64,000 nucleotides of DNA from Danxiaibacter flavus (lineage in GTDB: Bacteria > Bacteroidota > Bacteroidia > Chitinophagales > Chitinophagaceae): assembly GCF_041060425.1 (NCBI RefSeq), contig NZ_JAULBC010000009.1, positions 170,717 through 234,716 on the forward strand. The letters are read 5' to 3'. The notes under the pieces are model-generated. The model had not been told where the DNA came from, did no database searches, and worked only from the letters and a program-made list of their open reading frames with translations. Positions 7,704-16,969 of the stretch are shown here, piece by piece; the first letter of the stretch is position 1; the number at the start of each line of letters is the position of its first letter. The position numbers and the translations under genes were made by a program.

Positions 7704-9938
7704 ATGAACACGGAAGTCCAGCCAAAAGAGTTTGTAAAAGGAGCGTGGAATATTACGATTGATCCTGCTGATTTTGTTCAAAAAAATATCAGGCCTTATG
7801 AGGGAGATGCTGCCTTTCTGGAAGGGCCGACAGATCGGACGCTACACGTTTGGAAAGCAGCTCAGCTGGCATTGCGCGAAGAACGGATCAACAAAGGCTG
7901 TCGTGCGATTGATACTGAAGTTATATCAAACATAACTTCACATAAACCCGGATATATAAGGAGGGACGACGAGATAATTGTAGGGTTGCAGACAGATGAA
8001 ATATTGAAACGGGCAATGAAACCTTTTGGTGGTATGAAGCTCGTGCAAGGAGCGGTTGAAGAACGTGGGCTGGAGGTATCCAAACGTGTTCTTGATATAT
8101 TTAACTATGCGCGAAGCCACAACCAGGCGGTGTTTGATGCATATGATAGTGAGATACGTGCATACCGTTCTAACCATGTGTTGACAGGATTGCCCGATAA
8201 TTATGCGCGTGGACGTATTATCGGCGATTTTCGTCGCATGGCCCTATACGGGGCAGCTCAACTCATAGAAGCTAAAAAAATGGATTTTGCTCATGTAGGG
8301 GGTGAAATGACAGAGCATAAAGTGAGATTAAGAGAAGAACTGTCGCAGCAAATAGCAGCGTTAAAAGATATGATAACCATGGCTGGCTCATACGGTATTG
8401 ATATTACCCATCCTGCACAAAATGCGTATGAAGCGGTTCAATGGACATATATTGCATATCTCGCTGCTGTTAAAGAGCAAGATGGAGCTGCAATGTCGCT
8501 TGGAAATGTGTCATCGTTCCTTGATATCTACATCGAACGTGATCTTGAAACGGGCTTAATAACCGAAGCTGAAGCACAGGAGTTAATAGATCAGTTTGTG
8601 ATGAAACTTCGCCTGGTTCGTCATCTAAGGCCTGCATCCTATGACGAAATATTTGGTGGTGATCCAACGTGGGTAACTGAATCAATAGGTGGGCAACTTC
8701 ATGATGGCCGGACAAAAGTTACTAAAACTTCATTCAGATTCCTGCAAACGCTTTACAATCTGGGACCGGCACCAGAGCCCAATCTTACCGTGTTATGGTC
8801 AAATGATCTGCCCGAAGGGTTTAAAAAATTCTGTGCACAGGTATCCATTGATACCTCTTCCGTGCAATATGAAAATGATGATCTGATGCGCAAGGTGCGC
8901 GGCTCAGATGATTACGGTATTGCGTGTTGTGTTTCTTACCAACCAATAGGCAAACGCATTCAGCATTTTGGCGCTCGTGCTAATCTGCCCAAAGCCTTGT
9001 TGATTGCCTTAAATGAAGGACGCGAAGAAGAAAAAGGAACGTTGATCATTAACGGAATTGCGGCGGTGCCGGATGGCGCATTGGATTATGATACCGTAAT
9101 GTGCAGATTTAAATACGCATTGAGCCAGTTGGCAAGAGTGTATGCCAAAGCAATGTATATTATACATTACATGCACGATAAGTATTATTACGAAAGAGCG
9201 CAAATGGCGGTTGTTGATACTGATCCCGGCATTGATATAGCCTATGGTGCTGCAGGCATTTCCATCATTGCTGATTCGCTGAGTGCAATAAAGTATGCTA
9301 AGGTTATTCCGATAAGAAACGACAAAGGACTTACAACCGATTTTAAAATTGAAGGTGATTATCCAAAATACGGCAATGATGATGATCGTGTTGACAGTAT
9401 AGCGCAGGAAATAACATCCTTTTTCATTAATGAGTTACGCAGGCACGATACGTATAAAGACGCAATACCTACGCTATCTTTATTAACCATTACGTCTAAT
9501 GTAATGTACGGAAAGAATACAGGTGCTACGCCTGATTGCCGCAAAGCCGGAGAGTCATTTGCGCCGGGAGCAAACCCGATGCACGGCCGTGATTGCACCG
9601 GAGCTATTGCATCCTTAAATTCTGTTAGCAAGTTAAATTACGAAGATGCACAGGATGGCATATCCAATACATTCTCAATGGTTCCTAAATCGCTTGGCAG
9701 CACCAGGGAAGATCAGATTGATAATCTTGTAGCAACAATGGGTGGGTATTTTGGCCGCGGTGCACATCACCTGAACGTGAATGTGCTCAATCGGGAAACG
9801 CTGATGGATGCATATGAAAATCCCGAAAAATATCCGCAGTTAACAATCCGTGTTTCCGGTTATGCGGTGAATTTTGTAAGGTTGTCAAAAGCCCATCAGC
9901 TGGAAGTGATTGCCCGTACTTTCCATGAGAACATGTGA
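7704..9938 (+). CDS. pflB: Formate C-acetyltransferase (pyruvate formate-lyase)
   Basis: 744 residues, close to the 760 of E. coli PflB. It carries the catalytic Cys408-Cys409 pair in YGIACCVSY and the glycyl-radical site Gly719 in RVSGYAVNF near the C-terminus, both required for cleavage of pyruvate with CoA to acetyl-CoA and formate. The GARANLPKALL segment after the cysteines is as in true PFL rather than diol dehydratases or choline lyases. The radical is oxygen-sensitive, so the host probably has at least a micro-aerobic or anaerobic phase. Flanked by focA and the activase gene. Confidence 0.96.
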   Translation: MNTEVQPKEFVKGAWNITIDPADFVQKNIRPYEGDAAFLEGPTDRTLHVWKAAQLALREERINKGCRAIDTEVISNITSHKPGYIRRDDEIIVGLQTDEILKRAMKPFGGMKLVQGAVEERGLEVSKRVLDIFNYARSHNQAVFDAYDSEIRAYRSNHVLTGLPDNYARGRIIGDFRRMALYGAAQLIEAKKMDFAHVGGEMTEHKVRLREELSQQIAALKDMITMAGSYGIDITHPAQNAYEAVQWTYIAYLAAVKEQDGAAMSLGNVSSFLDIYIERDLETGLITEAEAQELIDQFVMKLRLVRHLRPASYDEIFGGDPTWVTESIGGQLHDGRTKVTKTSFRFLQTLYNLGPAPEPNLTVLWSNDLPEGFKKFCAQVSIDTSSVQYENDDLMRKVRGSDDYGIACCVSYQPIGKRIQHFGARANLPKALLIALNEGREEEKGTLIINGIAAVPDGALDYDTVMCRFKYALSQLARVYAKAMYIIHYMHDKYYYERAQMAVVDTDPGIDIAYGAAGISIIADSLSAIKYAKVIPIRNDKGLTTDFKIEGDYPKYGNDDDRVDSIAQEITSFFINELRRHDTYKDAIPTLSLLTITSNVMYGKNTGATPDCRKAGESFAPGANPMHGRDCTGAIASLNSVSKLNYEDAQDGISNTFSMVPKSLGSTREDQIDNLVATMGGYFGRGAHHLNVNVLNRETLMDAYENPEKYPQLTIRVSGYAVNFVRLSKAHQLEVIARTFHENM

Positions 9939-10022
9939 GGGAGCCTCAAAACTAAATAGTTGATTGTATCGCCAGGTATAATCACAACGACAATAGTATT
10001 AGTCACCTTGGTTTTTATTTAG

Positions 10023-10055
10023 AAGAGGTAGCATTTGATTAAGATGCTGCCTCTT
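10023..10055 (+). terminator. Strong hairpin between pflB and pflA
   Basis: Twelve-base-pair stem AAGAGGTAGCAT / ATGCTGCCTCTT with one G-T pair and a nine-base loop, 24 bases before pflA. There is no T run after it, so it may act as a partial terminator or an mRNA-stabilising end that keeps activase below lyase levels. Confidence 0.5.
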
Positions 10056-10078
10056 ATCCTGTGTAAAAGCGAAACACC

Positions 10079-10861
10079 ATGTATTCCTCTATTAGCGAAT
10101 CCGGCACAGATATGCTGGTTATTAAAGATCCTCATAGCATTCGCATTCATTCTTTAGAAACATTCGGTACGCACGATGGCCCTGGTATTCGAATGGTCGT
10201 TTTTGTTCAGGGCTGTCAGTTCCGTTGTTTATATTGTCAAAACCCGGATACGTTAAGTATGGCAGGTGGTACGTTGGTTTCGATTGACGAGTTGGTGCGG
10301 CGTGCAATTAATCAGAAAACTTATTTTGGCAACAAAGGAGGAGTTACAGTATCGGGCGGAGAACCTTTGCTGCAACGAACTAAACTGATCACATTTTTTA
10401 AAGAACTGCATGACAATAATATAAATACCTGTCTTGATTCTAATGGCCGGTTACTGGATGATGATGTGAAAGAACTTCTTTCACACGCTGATCTTTTGCT
10501 ACTGGATGTAAAACATATCAACGATGAGTGGCATCATAAATTGACCGGAGTATCCAATAAGCCAACATTGAGACTGGCTGAATATTGCGAAAGCATTGGC
10601 CAGCGTATGTGGTTGAGATATGTACTGGTGCCCGGCTGGAGCGACCAACCTGAATTTCTTTTAGAATGGGCACAACATTTTGAAAATTATAAAACTATTG
10701 AGAAGGTTGAAATAATTCCCTATCACAAACTCGGTGTGCACAAATGGGAGTTACTGGGAATGCCTTATCAATTATCCGAAACCAAAGTCCCATCAACAGA
10801 AATCAAAGAAATGGCATTGAATATCTTTCAACAGCATTTTTCCAATGTGATCTTGAAATAA
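10079..10861 (+). CDS. pflA: Pyruvate formate-lyase activating enzyme (radical SAM)
   Basis: 260 residues. The radical SAM cluster motif CxxxCxxC is Cys46, Cys50, Cys53 in GCQFRCLYCQNP; GGVTVSGGEPLLQ and DSNG follow as in the family. The enzyme uses S-adenosylmethionine and a 4Fe-4S cluster to place the glycyl radical on PflB. An alternative start is ATG at 10112 (residue 12), which gives a protein nearer the usual 246 residues of E. coli; I cannot decide between them because no ribosome binding site is visible for either. Confidence 0.95.
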   Translation: MYSSISESGTDMLVIKDPHSIRIHSLETFGTHDGPGIRMVVFVQGCQFRCLYCQNPDTLSMAGGTLVSIDELVRRAINQKTYFGNKGGVTVSGGEPLLQRTKLITFFKELHDNNINTCLDSNGRLLDDDVKELLSHADLLLLDVKHINDEWHHKLTGVSNKPTLRLAEYCESIGQRMWLRYVLVPGWSDQPEFLLEWAQHFENYKTIEKVEIIPYHKLGVHKWELLGMPYQLSETKVPSTEIKEMALNIFQQHFSNVILK

Positions 10862-10992
10862 TTAATAATGGTTTAATTAGCCTGTTTTTATATAAAAGGA
10901 AAATATGATAATTTAATGGCTGCGAATGTTATTTTTATGTGTGCTAAAACTTTCAGCCCAATCCTTTCCGATATTTATACAAAAGCAAGCTA

Positions 10993-11565
10993 ATGGAAAA
11001 CAACGTAATACTTCAGATCAGCAGCCGTATCAAAGAAAAGCGAAAAGAAAAAAAGATCACTTTACAATCATTAGCAGAAGAGGCCGGTGTGACAAAAGGA
11101 CTGATTTCACAAATAGAAAACAACCGGACAGTACCTTCCCTTACAGTTTTGCTAAGCATCATCAAAGCGTTACACGTAGACCTGAACGAATTTTTTGAGA
11201 ACCTCGGAGACAGGGTGGGAGCTGATCCGATATTAATCAGTAATAGCGAATACGAAACCATAGAGAAAGAACATACTGTTGGTTCTTATTACAACCGTAT
11301 TTTAAGTTTTAAACTCAATGGCAAGCTGATTGATATTATAATATACCGGCAGGAAAAAAATGCCAAACGCAGTTTTGTATCAAGCAATGCACATGAGTTT
11401 AATTATATGATATCAGGCTCCATGCAATATACAATAGAAGACAAAATGTATATTTTACACGAAGGGGATTCTTTTTATTATGATGCGCGCAAACCACATC
11501 TTACAACCTGCCTTTCAGAAACTGATTATACAATGTTGGTCATCTATTTCTTCGATGAAGAATAA
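10993..11565 (+). CDS. XRE-cupin transcriptional regulator
   Basis: 190 residues: an N-terminal XRE helix-turn-helix (8-65; KKITLQSLAEEAGVTKGLISQIENNRTVPSLTVLLSIIKAL) and a C-terminal cupin-2 sensor domain (about 110-186; AHEFNYMISGSMQYTIE, HEGDSFYYDARKPH). Such regulators sense a small molecule in the cupin barrel. It lies between the pfl genes and the SusC-led phosphonate-type locus and is followed by its own terminator. Its orientation and position directly upstream of the SusC gene suggest it controls that locus; this is inference. A candidate operator, a 13-base palindrome, lies at 11782. Confidence 0.88.
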   Translation: MENNVILQISSRIKEKRKEKKITLQSLAEEAGVTKGLISQIENNRTVPSLTVLLSIIKALHVDLNEFFENLGDRVGADPILISNSEYETIEKEHTVGSYYNRILSFKLNGKLIDIIIYRQEKNAKRSFVSSNAHEFNYMISGSMQYTIEDKMYILHEGDSFYYDARKPHLTTCLSETDYTMLVIYFFDEE

Positions 11566-11592
11566 ATAACCAGGTAATATTTAAGATAACGG

Positions 11593-11623
11593 AGCAGACT
11601 GACGAAGAGGGGTCTGCTTTTTT
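11593..11623 (+). terminator. Terminator of the XRE-cupin gene
   Basis: Stem AGCAGAC / GTCTGCT (11593-11599, 11612-11618) followed by six T. It separates the regulator from the SusC operon, which therefore needs its own promoter. Confidence 0.8.
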
Positions 11624-11781
11624 GTTTTCATCCAATTCATATTTCATGAACCTGAACATATCAGTTCTCTCCATGAGCAGGTTTAAATTTTATTAAAAAA
11701 AATAAAATGGAATCGAAAGCTTTAATTTAACAAATATTCTTTTTAAGTTTAGTATTAGTAAAATTATCATATTGTTAAGTG

Positions 11782-11794
11782 TGTAAAGTTTACA
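11782..11794. promoter_or_regulatory. Palindromic operator candidate upstream of the SusC gene
   Basis: TGTAAAGTTTACA is a perfect 13-base palindrome (central G) 88 bases before the SusC start codon, in the A+T-rich promoter region (gap 11566-11881, no gene). The nearest regulator is the XRE-cupin protein. No second copy was seen in front of the regulator gene itself. Confidence 0.4.
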
Positions 11795-11881
11795 ATTACT
11801 TCACTTTTTGTTAATGTGATTTTGTAGGCTAAGGTATTGAGGGGCTATACTTTTACAGCAGTTTACAAAACTACCTACGAT

Positions 11882-14800
11882 ATGAAGCACCCTTCTATTC
11901 ACTACTTGAAGAGCTGTATACTATTGCTTACAGCTTGTTTTTTTTCCGTTATTTCATTTGGGCAGGACGTTACTATTAAAGGTAAAGTCGCCGAAACAAC
12001 AACCGGTAAATCTATATCCGGTGCAACAGTTGCTGTTGCTAAAACTTCAAAAGTTACCACTTCCGGTAACGATGGTTCTTTTTCAATTAAAGCAAAGCAA
12101 GGCGATCAGTTAGTTGTATCATTTCTTGGATACGCTGACACTACAATAGCCATTGCAGATGCAAGTACATTTTTGGAGATAGCACTTTCTCCAAGTGTTA
12201 AACAACTGAATGATATAGTTGTAACAGCCCTGGGTGTTAAAAAGGAAGTTAAGAAAATTGGTTATGCCGTTCAGGAAGTAAAAGGTGAAGACCTGGTGAA
12301 AGCCAGGGACCAGAATCCAATTAGCGGCTTAACCGGTAAGGTTGCTGGTCTTTCCGTTGGCCCTTCTGCTGAAATGCTTAGAAAGCCTACTGTATTGCTC
12401 AGAGGTAATGAAATTACCCTATATGTAGTTGATGGTATTCCTATCAGTTCTGATACATGGAATATCAGCCCAGACGATATAGAAACTTACACTGTATTAA
12501 AAGGACCCACTGCTGCGTCTCTTTATGGTAGCCGTGCTCAATATGGTGCGATCCTGATCACAACAAAGAAAGGATTGAAACGTAAAGGCTACACTGTTGA
12601 GTTCAACTCTACCAATTCTTTCGATAAAGGTTTTATCGCGTTCCCACGTACGCAGGATGAATACGGTGGTGGTGAAAACGCCCTGTATGCTTTTGGTGAT
12701 GGTAAAGGTGGTGGTTTAAATGATAATGACTATGATGTATGGGGGCCGCGTTTTGAGGGCCAGTTAATTCCTCAGTATGATGGTAAGTACGATCCTAATA
12801 CGACTTATACTACTACATTTCCGGGTGGTTTAAAATTTACAGGACACACTCAACCTACTCCTTACGTCGCAAGGGGAAAGGATAATATGAACCGCTTTCT
12901 TAGAACAGGTTTCCAAACAACGAACAACCTTTCTTTAAGCACAAGTGGTGATAACTACAATATGCGTTTTTCTGTATCTCAGTCATATCAGCAAAGCATT
13001 ATACCTAACATGTATTTGAACATTACCAACTTTAACATGTATGGTTCTTACAATGTTAGCAAGAAATTTAAACTGGAAGCAAACATCAACTACAACAGGC
13101 AATACACGCCCAACTTTCCGGATGTTGATTATGGCCCCAACAGTTTGATCTATAACATGTCTGTTTGGACAGGCGCTGACTGGGATGTAACTGCACCAGA
13201 TATTACAGGTATATGGCAACCAGGTAAGGTTGGTACCCAATCTATTTTCGCGGAATACCAGCGTTATCACAATCCATGGTTCATGGTGAAGGAATGGTTA
13301 AGAGGTCATTACAAGACAGATATTTACGGGTACATTGCGGGTAACTATAAATTCAATGACAATCTGAATCTTACTGCGCGTACACAAATCACAGGTTACG
13401 ACCTGCTTCGCTCGGAAAAAATGCCATATTCTGCGCACCCTTACGGACGTGAACAGAATATGGGCGATTACAGAGAAGATAGAAGAAACCTTTTTGAAAA
13501 CAACACAGAGCTTCAATTAAACTATAATTATAACATTGGTCGCTTTCTTAATCTTTCCGGTTTAGTTGGTGGTAACATCCGCACATTTGGATATAACTCA
13601 AACTTTACTTCTACTGATTATTTAACCGTTCCTAATGTATACAGTTTCAGCAACTCTTTGAACCCTGTTCAGGCGAGCAGCTTTAATTCAGACATGCGCG
13701 TGTATAGTGCTTATTATTCTTTAGATGCGTCATTGGGTAAATATGCAACAGTAGCAGTAACCGGTCGCGTGGATAAATCATCTGCGCTTCCTTCATCGCA
13801 TGATAGTTATTTTTATCCCAGCGTTTCTGTGGCTTCTGTGATCTCAGATTATGTGAAGCTTCCTGACTTTATCTCCATGTTGAAGGTGAGAGGTTCATAC
13901 GCTGCAGTGCACGGTGATAAGACATCATCAACCGTTGGTGTAGCTCCGTTTAATACCATTACAGCCTTCGGTGCAAACCCTGGCGGTACATCGTTGTATG
14001 ATTATCCGTTGGATTACGGCAATAACTATTTATCTCCTTATGGCGGCCCGGATTATGCGCTTTCAGCAGTTTATTCAACAAGCAAACCTTATAATAATCA
14101 AACAGCAGCTTATTACACCAGCAATATTTACGATCCGAATATCAGAACCTTCAATCGTGTGAATTTTGAAGGTGGTTTTGATATCAGGTTCCTGAAAAAC
14201 AGGTTGGGATTAAGTGCCACAGGTTTTCAGTATATAGATGGCCCACAGATCCTGGCAAACCCAATCTCTTCTGCAACCGGATATAGCTACTACTACATCA
14301 ACGCACTGAAAACAAAGAAGACAGGTTACGAATTATCTCTTAGTGGAAATCCTATAAAGACCCGCAACGGTCTTAACTGGGATGTGTTAGTGAACTGGAG
14401 CACCTTCCAGGACAAGTTTGAAGAATTACCTCCGGGACAGGATACTTATAATACATTCTTTCACAAAGGTGATCGCGTAGACAAATTTTATTCAAGTGCA
14501 TTCGTGAGAACTGAGGATGGACAGATCATTAACGATGCGGCTGGCAAACCACTTACTCCCAATCGTGTGAGTCAGTTCATGGGATATCTGAATGCAGATT
14601 TTCAGTGGAGCATTTATAACAAATTAAGTTGGAAAGGATTGTCTGTTGGCTTCCAGTTCGACGGAAGTGTTGGTGGTGTTACAACTGACTATATGCACAA
14701 CAAAACAATGCGTGGTGGCAGAAATATTGAAACAGCAGAAGGTAAGTTGGGCGATGCCAGAAAATCTGATGCCAACCACGCAGGTGATGTAACCGGAAAC

Positions 14801-15223
14801 TATAAAGGTATTTATGTTGGCGAAGGTGTGGTTGTTTCAAATGGTGCAAGCATTAACTATGATTCGAAGACTGGTGAAATCATCAACTACAAAGATCTCC
14901 AGTTTGCACCGAATACACAAACTACTCAGGTGCAGGATTATGTAAGTAAATATTATGGCGTTTCAGAAGCTAACCTGATGAGCAAAACATTTGCAAAACT
15001 TCGTGAAGTAACAATTGGTTATGATCTTCCTCAAACATGGTTGAAAAACACCTTTATCAATAAAGTAAGTGTGTCTTTGGTTGGCCGTAACCTGATCTAC
15101 TTCTACAAAGATCAGCGCTTTAAAGATGTTGATCTTGACCAGTACAACTATGCTTTGGGTGGTACAGCGTTGCAATCGCCTACAACACGCAGGTTTGGTT
15201 TTAACGTAAATGTTGTCTTCTAG
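11882..15223 (+). CDS. SusC/RagA-family TonB-dependent outer-membrane receptor (phosphonate-type locus)
   Basis: 1113 residues from ATG at 11882; an upstream TTG at 11837 would add 15 residues before the signal peptide and is rejected. Signal peptide to SFGQ, then a carboxypeptidase-regulatory-like domain (about 30-115; GKSISGATV, DGSFSIKA), the plug domain beginning LNDIVVTALG, and a 22-strand barrel ending FGFNVNVVF. SusC proteins form a channel closed by the SusD lid and are energised by TonB. It is the first gene of a run with SusD, a secreted hydrolase, a phosphonatase-like enzyme, an MFS carrier and a flavoenzyme, so the ligand may be a phosphonate-containing glycan, lipid head group or small ester rather than a plain sugar (inference). 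Confidence 0.93.
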   Translation: MKHPSIHYLKSCILLLTACFFSVISFGQDVTIKGKVAETTTGKSISGATVAVAKTSKVTTSGNDGSFSIKAKQGDQLVVSFLGYADTTIAIADASTFLEIALSPSVKQLNDIVVTALGVKKEVKKIGYAVQEVKGEDLVKARDQNPISGLTGKVAGLSVGPSAEMLRKPTVLLRGNEITLYVVDGIPISSDTWNISPDDIETYTVLKGPTAASLYGSRAQYGAILITTKKGLKRKGYTVEFNSTNSFDKGFIAFPRTQDEYGGGENALYAFGDGKGGGLNDNDYDVWGPRFEGQLIPQYDGKYDPNTTYTTTFPGGLKFTGHTQPTPYVARGKDNMNRFLRTGFQTTNNLSLSTSGDNYNMRFSVSQSYQQSIIPNMYLNITNFNMYGSYNVSKKFKLEANINYNRQYTPNFPDVDYGPNSLIYNMSVWTGADWDVTAPDITGIWQPGKVGTQSIFAEYQRYHNPWFMVKEWLRGHYKTDIYGYIAGNYKFNDNLNLTARTQITGYDLLRSEKMPYSAHPYGREQNMGDYREDRRNLFENNTELQLNYNYNIGRFLNLSGLVGGNIRTFGYNSNFTSTDYLTVPNVYSFSNSLNPVQASSFNSDMRVYSAYYSLDASLGKYATVAVTGRVDKSSALPSSHDSYFYPSVSVASVISDYVKLPDFISMLKVRGSYAAVHGDKTSSTVGVAPFNTITAFGANPGGTSLYDYPLDYGNNYLSPYGGPDYALSAVYSTSKPYNNQTAAYYTSNIYDPNIRTFNRVNFEGGFDIRFLKNRLGLSATGFQYIDGPQILANPISSATGYSYYYINALKTKKTGYELSLSGNPIKTRNGLNWDVLVNWSTFQDKFEELPPGQDTYNTFFHKGDRVDKFYSSAFVRTEDGQIINDAAGKPLTPNRVSQFMGYLNADFQWSIYNKLSWKGLSVGFQFDGSVGGVTTDYMHNKTMRGGRNIETAEGKLGDARKSDANHAGDVTGNYKGIYVGEGVVVSNGASINYDSKTGEIINYKDLQFAPNTQTTQVQDYVSKYYGVSEANLMSKTFAKLREVTIGYDLPQTWLKNTFINKVSVSLVGRNLIYFYKDQRFKDVDLDQYNYALGGTALQSPTTRRFGFNVNVVF

Positions 15224-15307
15224 TTTCCAGTTAAAATCAGTTAATCAATACTTTTTTGTGCGATGGATTTTGGAGGATAGACAAAAAAGATAAAACGCAA
15301 AAAAACA

Positions 15308-16894
15308 ATGAAAAAGATAATCCACATACTCATATTTCCGGTACTTATAATTATGATAGGTACGGGTTGTAAAAAGAGCTTCGACACTTTGAATCAGAAC
15401 CCCAATAAACCTACATCCGTTCCTTCATCTTTGCTGCTCAACGGCATATTGAACGATATCTATGACGGACCCGCTGGTGATTACGAAAAATGGGGTCAAT
15501 ACTTCTTACAGAATTATGATTACTACGGTAATAATAAATATGAATTTGGTTCTGGAGCTGACTACTATGCCACTCTGCGCAATGTGATAAAAATGGAAGA
15601 AGAAGCTGTAAAGTCTGGTCTTCCTGCGGGCAATGCGTACGAGGCTATGGCCAAGTTTTTAAAAGCATATCTTTTCGTAAAGATGAGTCTTGAAATGGGC
15701 GATCTGCCAATGAACAACGCGTTAAGAGGTTCAGCGGATCTTACACCTGTGTATAATACGCAAAAAGAAGTTTTTCAGCAGGCATTCGTTTGGCTTGATA
15801 GCGCTAATCTGCAACTTGGCAAGCTGGTAGCCGCAGGAGAAACATCTTTAAGTGGTGATATTTATTTCAGCGACAACAATATCGCACATTGGCAAAAAGT
15901 AACAAATGCTTTCAGGTTAAGAGCCCTGATTCATTTAAGCAAAAAAGTTACTGATGCTGATCTGAAAATAAAAGAGCAGTTTGCTGCCATAGTTCAGAAT
16001 CCAACTCAGTATCCTTTAATGGATGGCAGTGGGGACAATTTTCAATATACCTTCATTCACCCGACAAATGATTATCCTCAAAATCCCGGGTCTTTTGGTT
16101 TCAATGCGCTGCGTGAAAATTGCTCTGCAACATATGTAGGCTTGCTTACCAAATTTAAAGATCCAAGGGTTTATATGACCACAGAGCCTGCGAGTGCCTT
16201 AGTTGCGGCAGGTACGCCTCCAACAAGTTACAATGCTTTTGTTGGTGCAGATCCCGGGGAAGATCTTGGTATCATGTATGTAAAAGCAAATGCCGGACAA
16301 TATTCACTCATCAACAGACACTATTATTATGAAACATATACAGCAGAGCCAAGTGTGCAGGTTGGCTATCCTGAAATGTGTTTCAATATAGCAGAAGCAA
16401 TAAACAGAGGTTGGATTGCGGCTGGCCCTAAAGGCAATGCTGAATATTATTACCAGGAAGGTATTAAAGCATCCAGAGCTTCATATGGTATTCCGGTGAC
16501 TGGTAATATGACTGTGTACTTCCTGAAATCAGGTAGCCCTGGTAGTTCCGCAGTGTATAACACCTATACTGCTGCTGTTGACTATGACACATACTATAAT
16601 CAACCTTTAGTAAAATATTCAGGAAATAACGGTACAGGATTGACGCAAATATTACAGCAAAGATACATTGCACTGTTTCGTCACTCAGGATTGGAGTCTT
16701 ATTACACTTATCGCAGAACGGGCGTTCCAACCTTTACAACAGGACCAGGAACAGGTAACAGCGGACGTATAGCTATGCGCTTTCAATATCCCAATATTGA
16801 AAAGGTTGCCAATGCTGAAAATTACCAGGCAGCACTGCAAGCTCAATATGGAGGTAATGATGACATCAATGGTTTAATGTGGTTGCTCAAATAA
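15308..16894 (+). CDS. SusD/RagB-like outer-membrane lipoprotein (phosphonate-type locus)
   Basis: 528 residues. Lipoprotein signal with acceptor Cys21 (IGTGCKK) followed by DTLNQNPNKPT, the start typical of the SusD-like_2 subfamily, and TPR-like helices with LRALIHLSKK and MCFNIAEAINRGW segments. SusD forms the hinged lid over SusC and binds substrate at the cell surface. It follows the SusC gene after 84 bases on the same strand. The ligand is not predictable; the neighbouring hydrolase and phosphonatase genes argue for an organophosphorus compound. Confidence 0.92.
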   Translation: MKKIIHILIFPVLIIMIGTGCKKSFDTLNQNPNKPTSVPSSLLLNGILNDIYDGPAGDYEKWGQYFLQNYDYYGNNKYEFGSGADYYATLRNVIKMEEEAVKSGLPAGNAYEAMAKFLKAYLFVKMSLEMGDLPMNNALRGSADLTPVYNTQKEVFQQAFVWLDSANLQLGKLVAAGETSLSGDIYFSDNNIAHWQKVTNAFRLRALIHLSKKVTDADLKIKEQFAAIVQNPTQYPLMDGSGDNFQYTFIHPTNDYPQNPGSFGFNALRENCSATYVGLLTKFKDPRVYMTTEPASALVAAGTPPTSYNAFVGADPGEDLGIMYVKANAGQYSLINRHYYYETYTAEPSVQVGYPEMCFNIAEAINRGWIAAGPKGNAEYYYQEGIKASRASYGIPVTGNMTVYFLKSGSPGSSAVYNTYTAAVDYDTYYNQPLVKYSGNNGTGLTQILQQRYIALFRHSGLESYYTYRRTGVPTFTTGPGTGNSGRIAMRFQYPNIEKVANAENYQAALQAQYGGNDDINGLMWLLK

Positions 16895-16917
16895 GCTTTC
16901 TTAAATAAAATATTTTT

Positions 16918-16953
16918 AAGCAGACACATGGTATTTGTACCAGGTGTCTGCTT
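16918..16953 (+). promoter_or_regulatory. Long perfect hairpin between SusD and hydrolase genes
   Basis: A ten-pair outer stem (AAGCAGACAC / GTGTCTGCTT) continues after one mismatch into a five-pair inner stem TGGTA / TACCA around TTTG. It sits 23 bases after the SusD stop and 17 before the next start. There is no T run, so it looks more like an attenuator or RNA-processing and stability element that uncouples SusCD levels from the catabolic genes than a full terminator. Confidence 0.55.
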
Positions 16954-16969
16954 TATTAAAATTAGCTTC

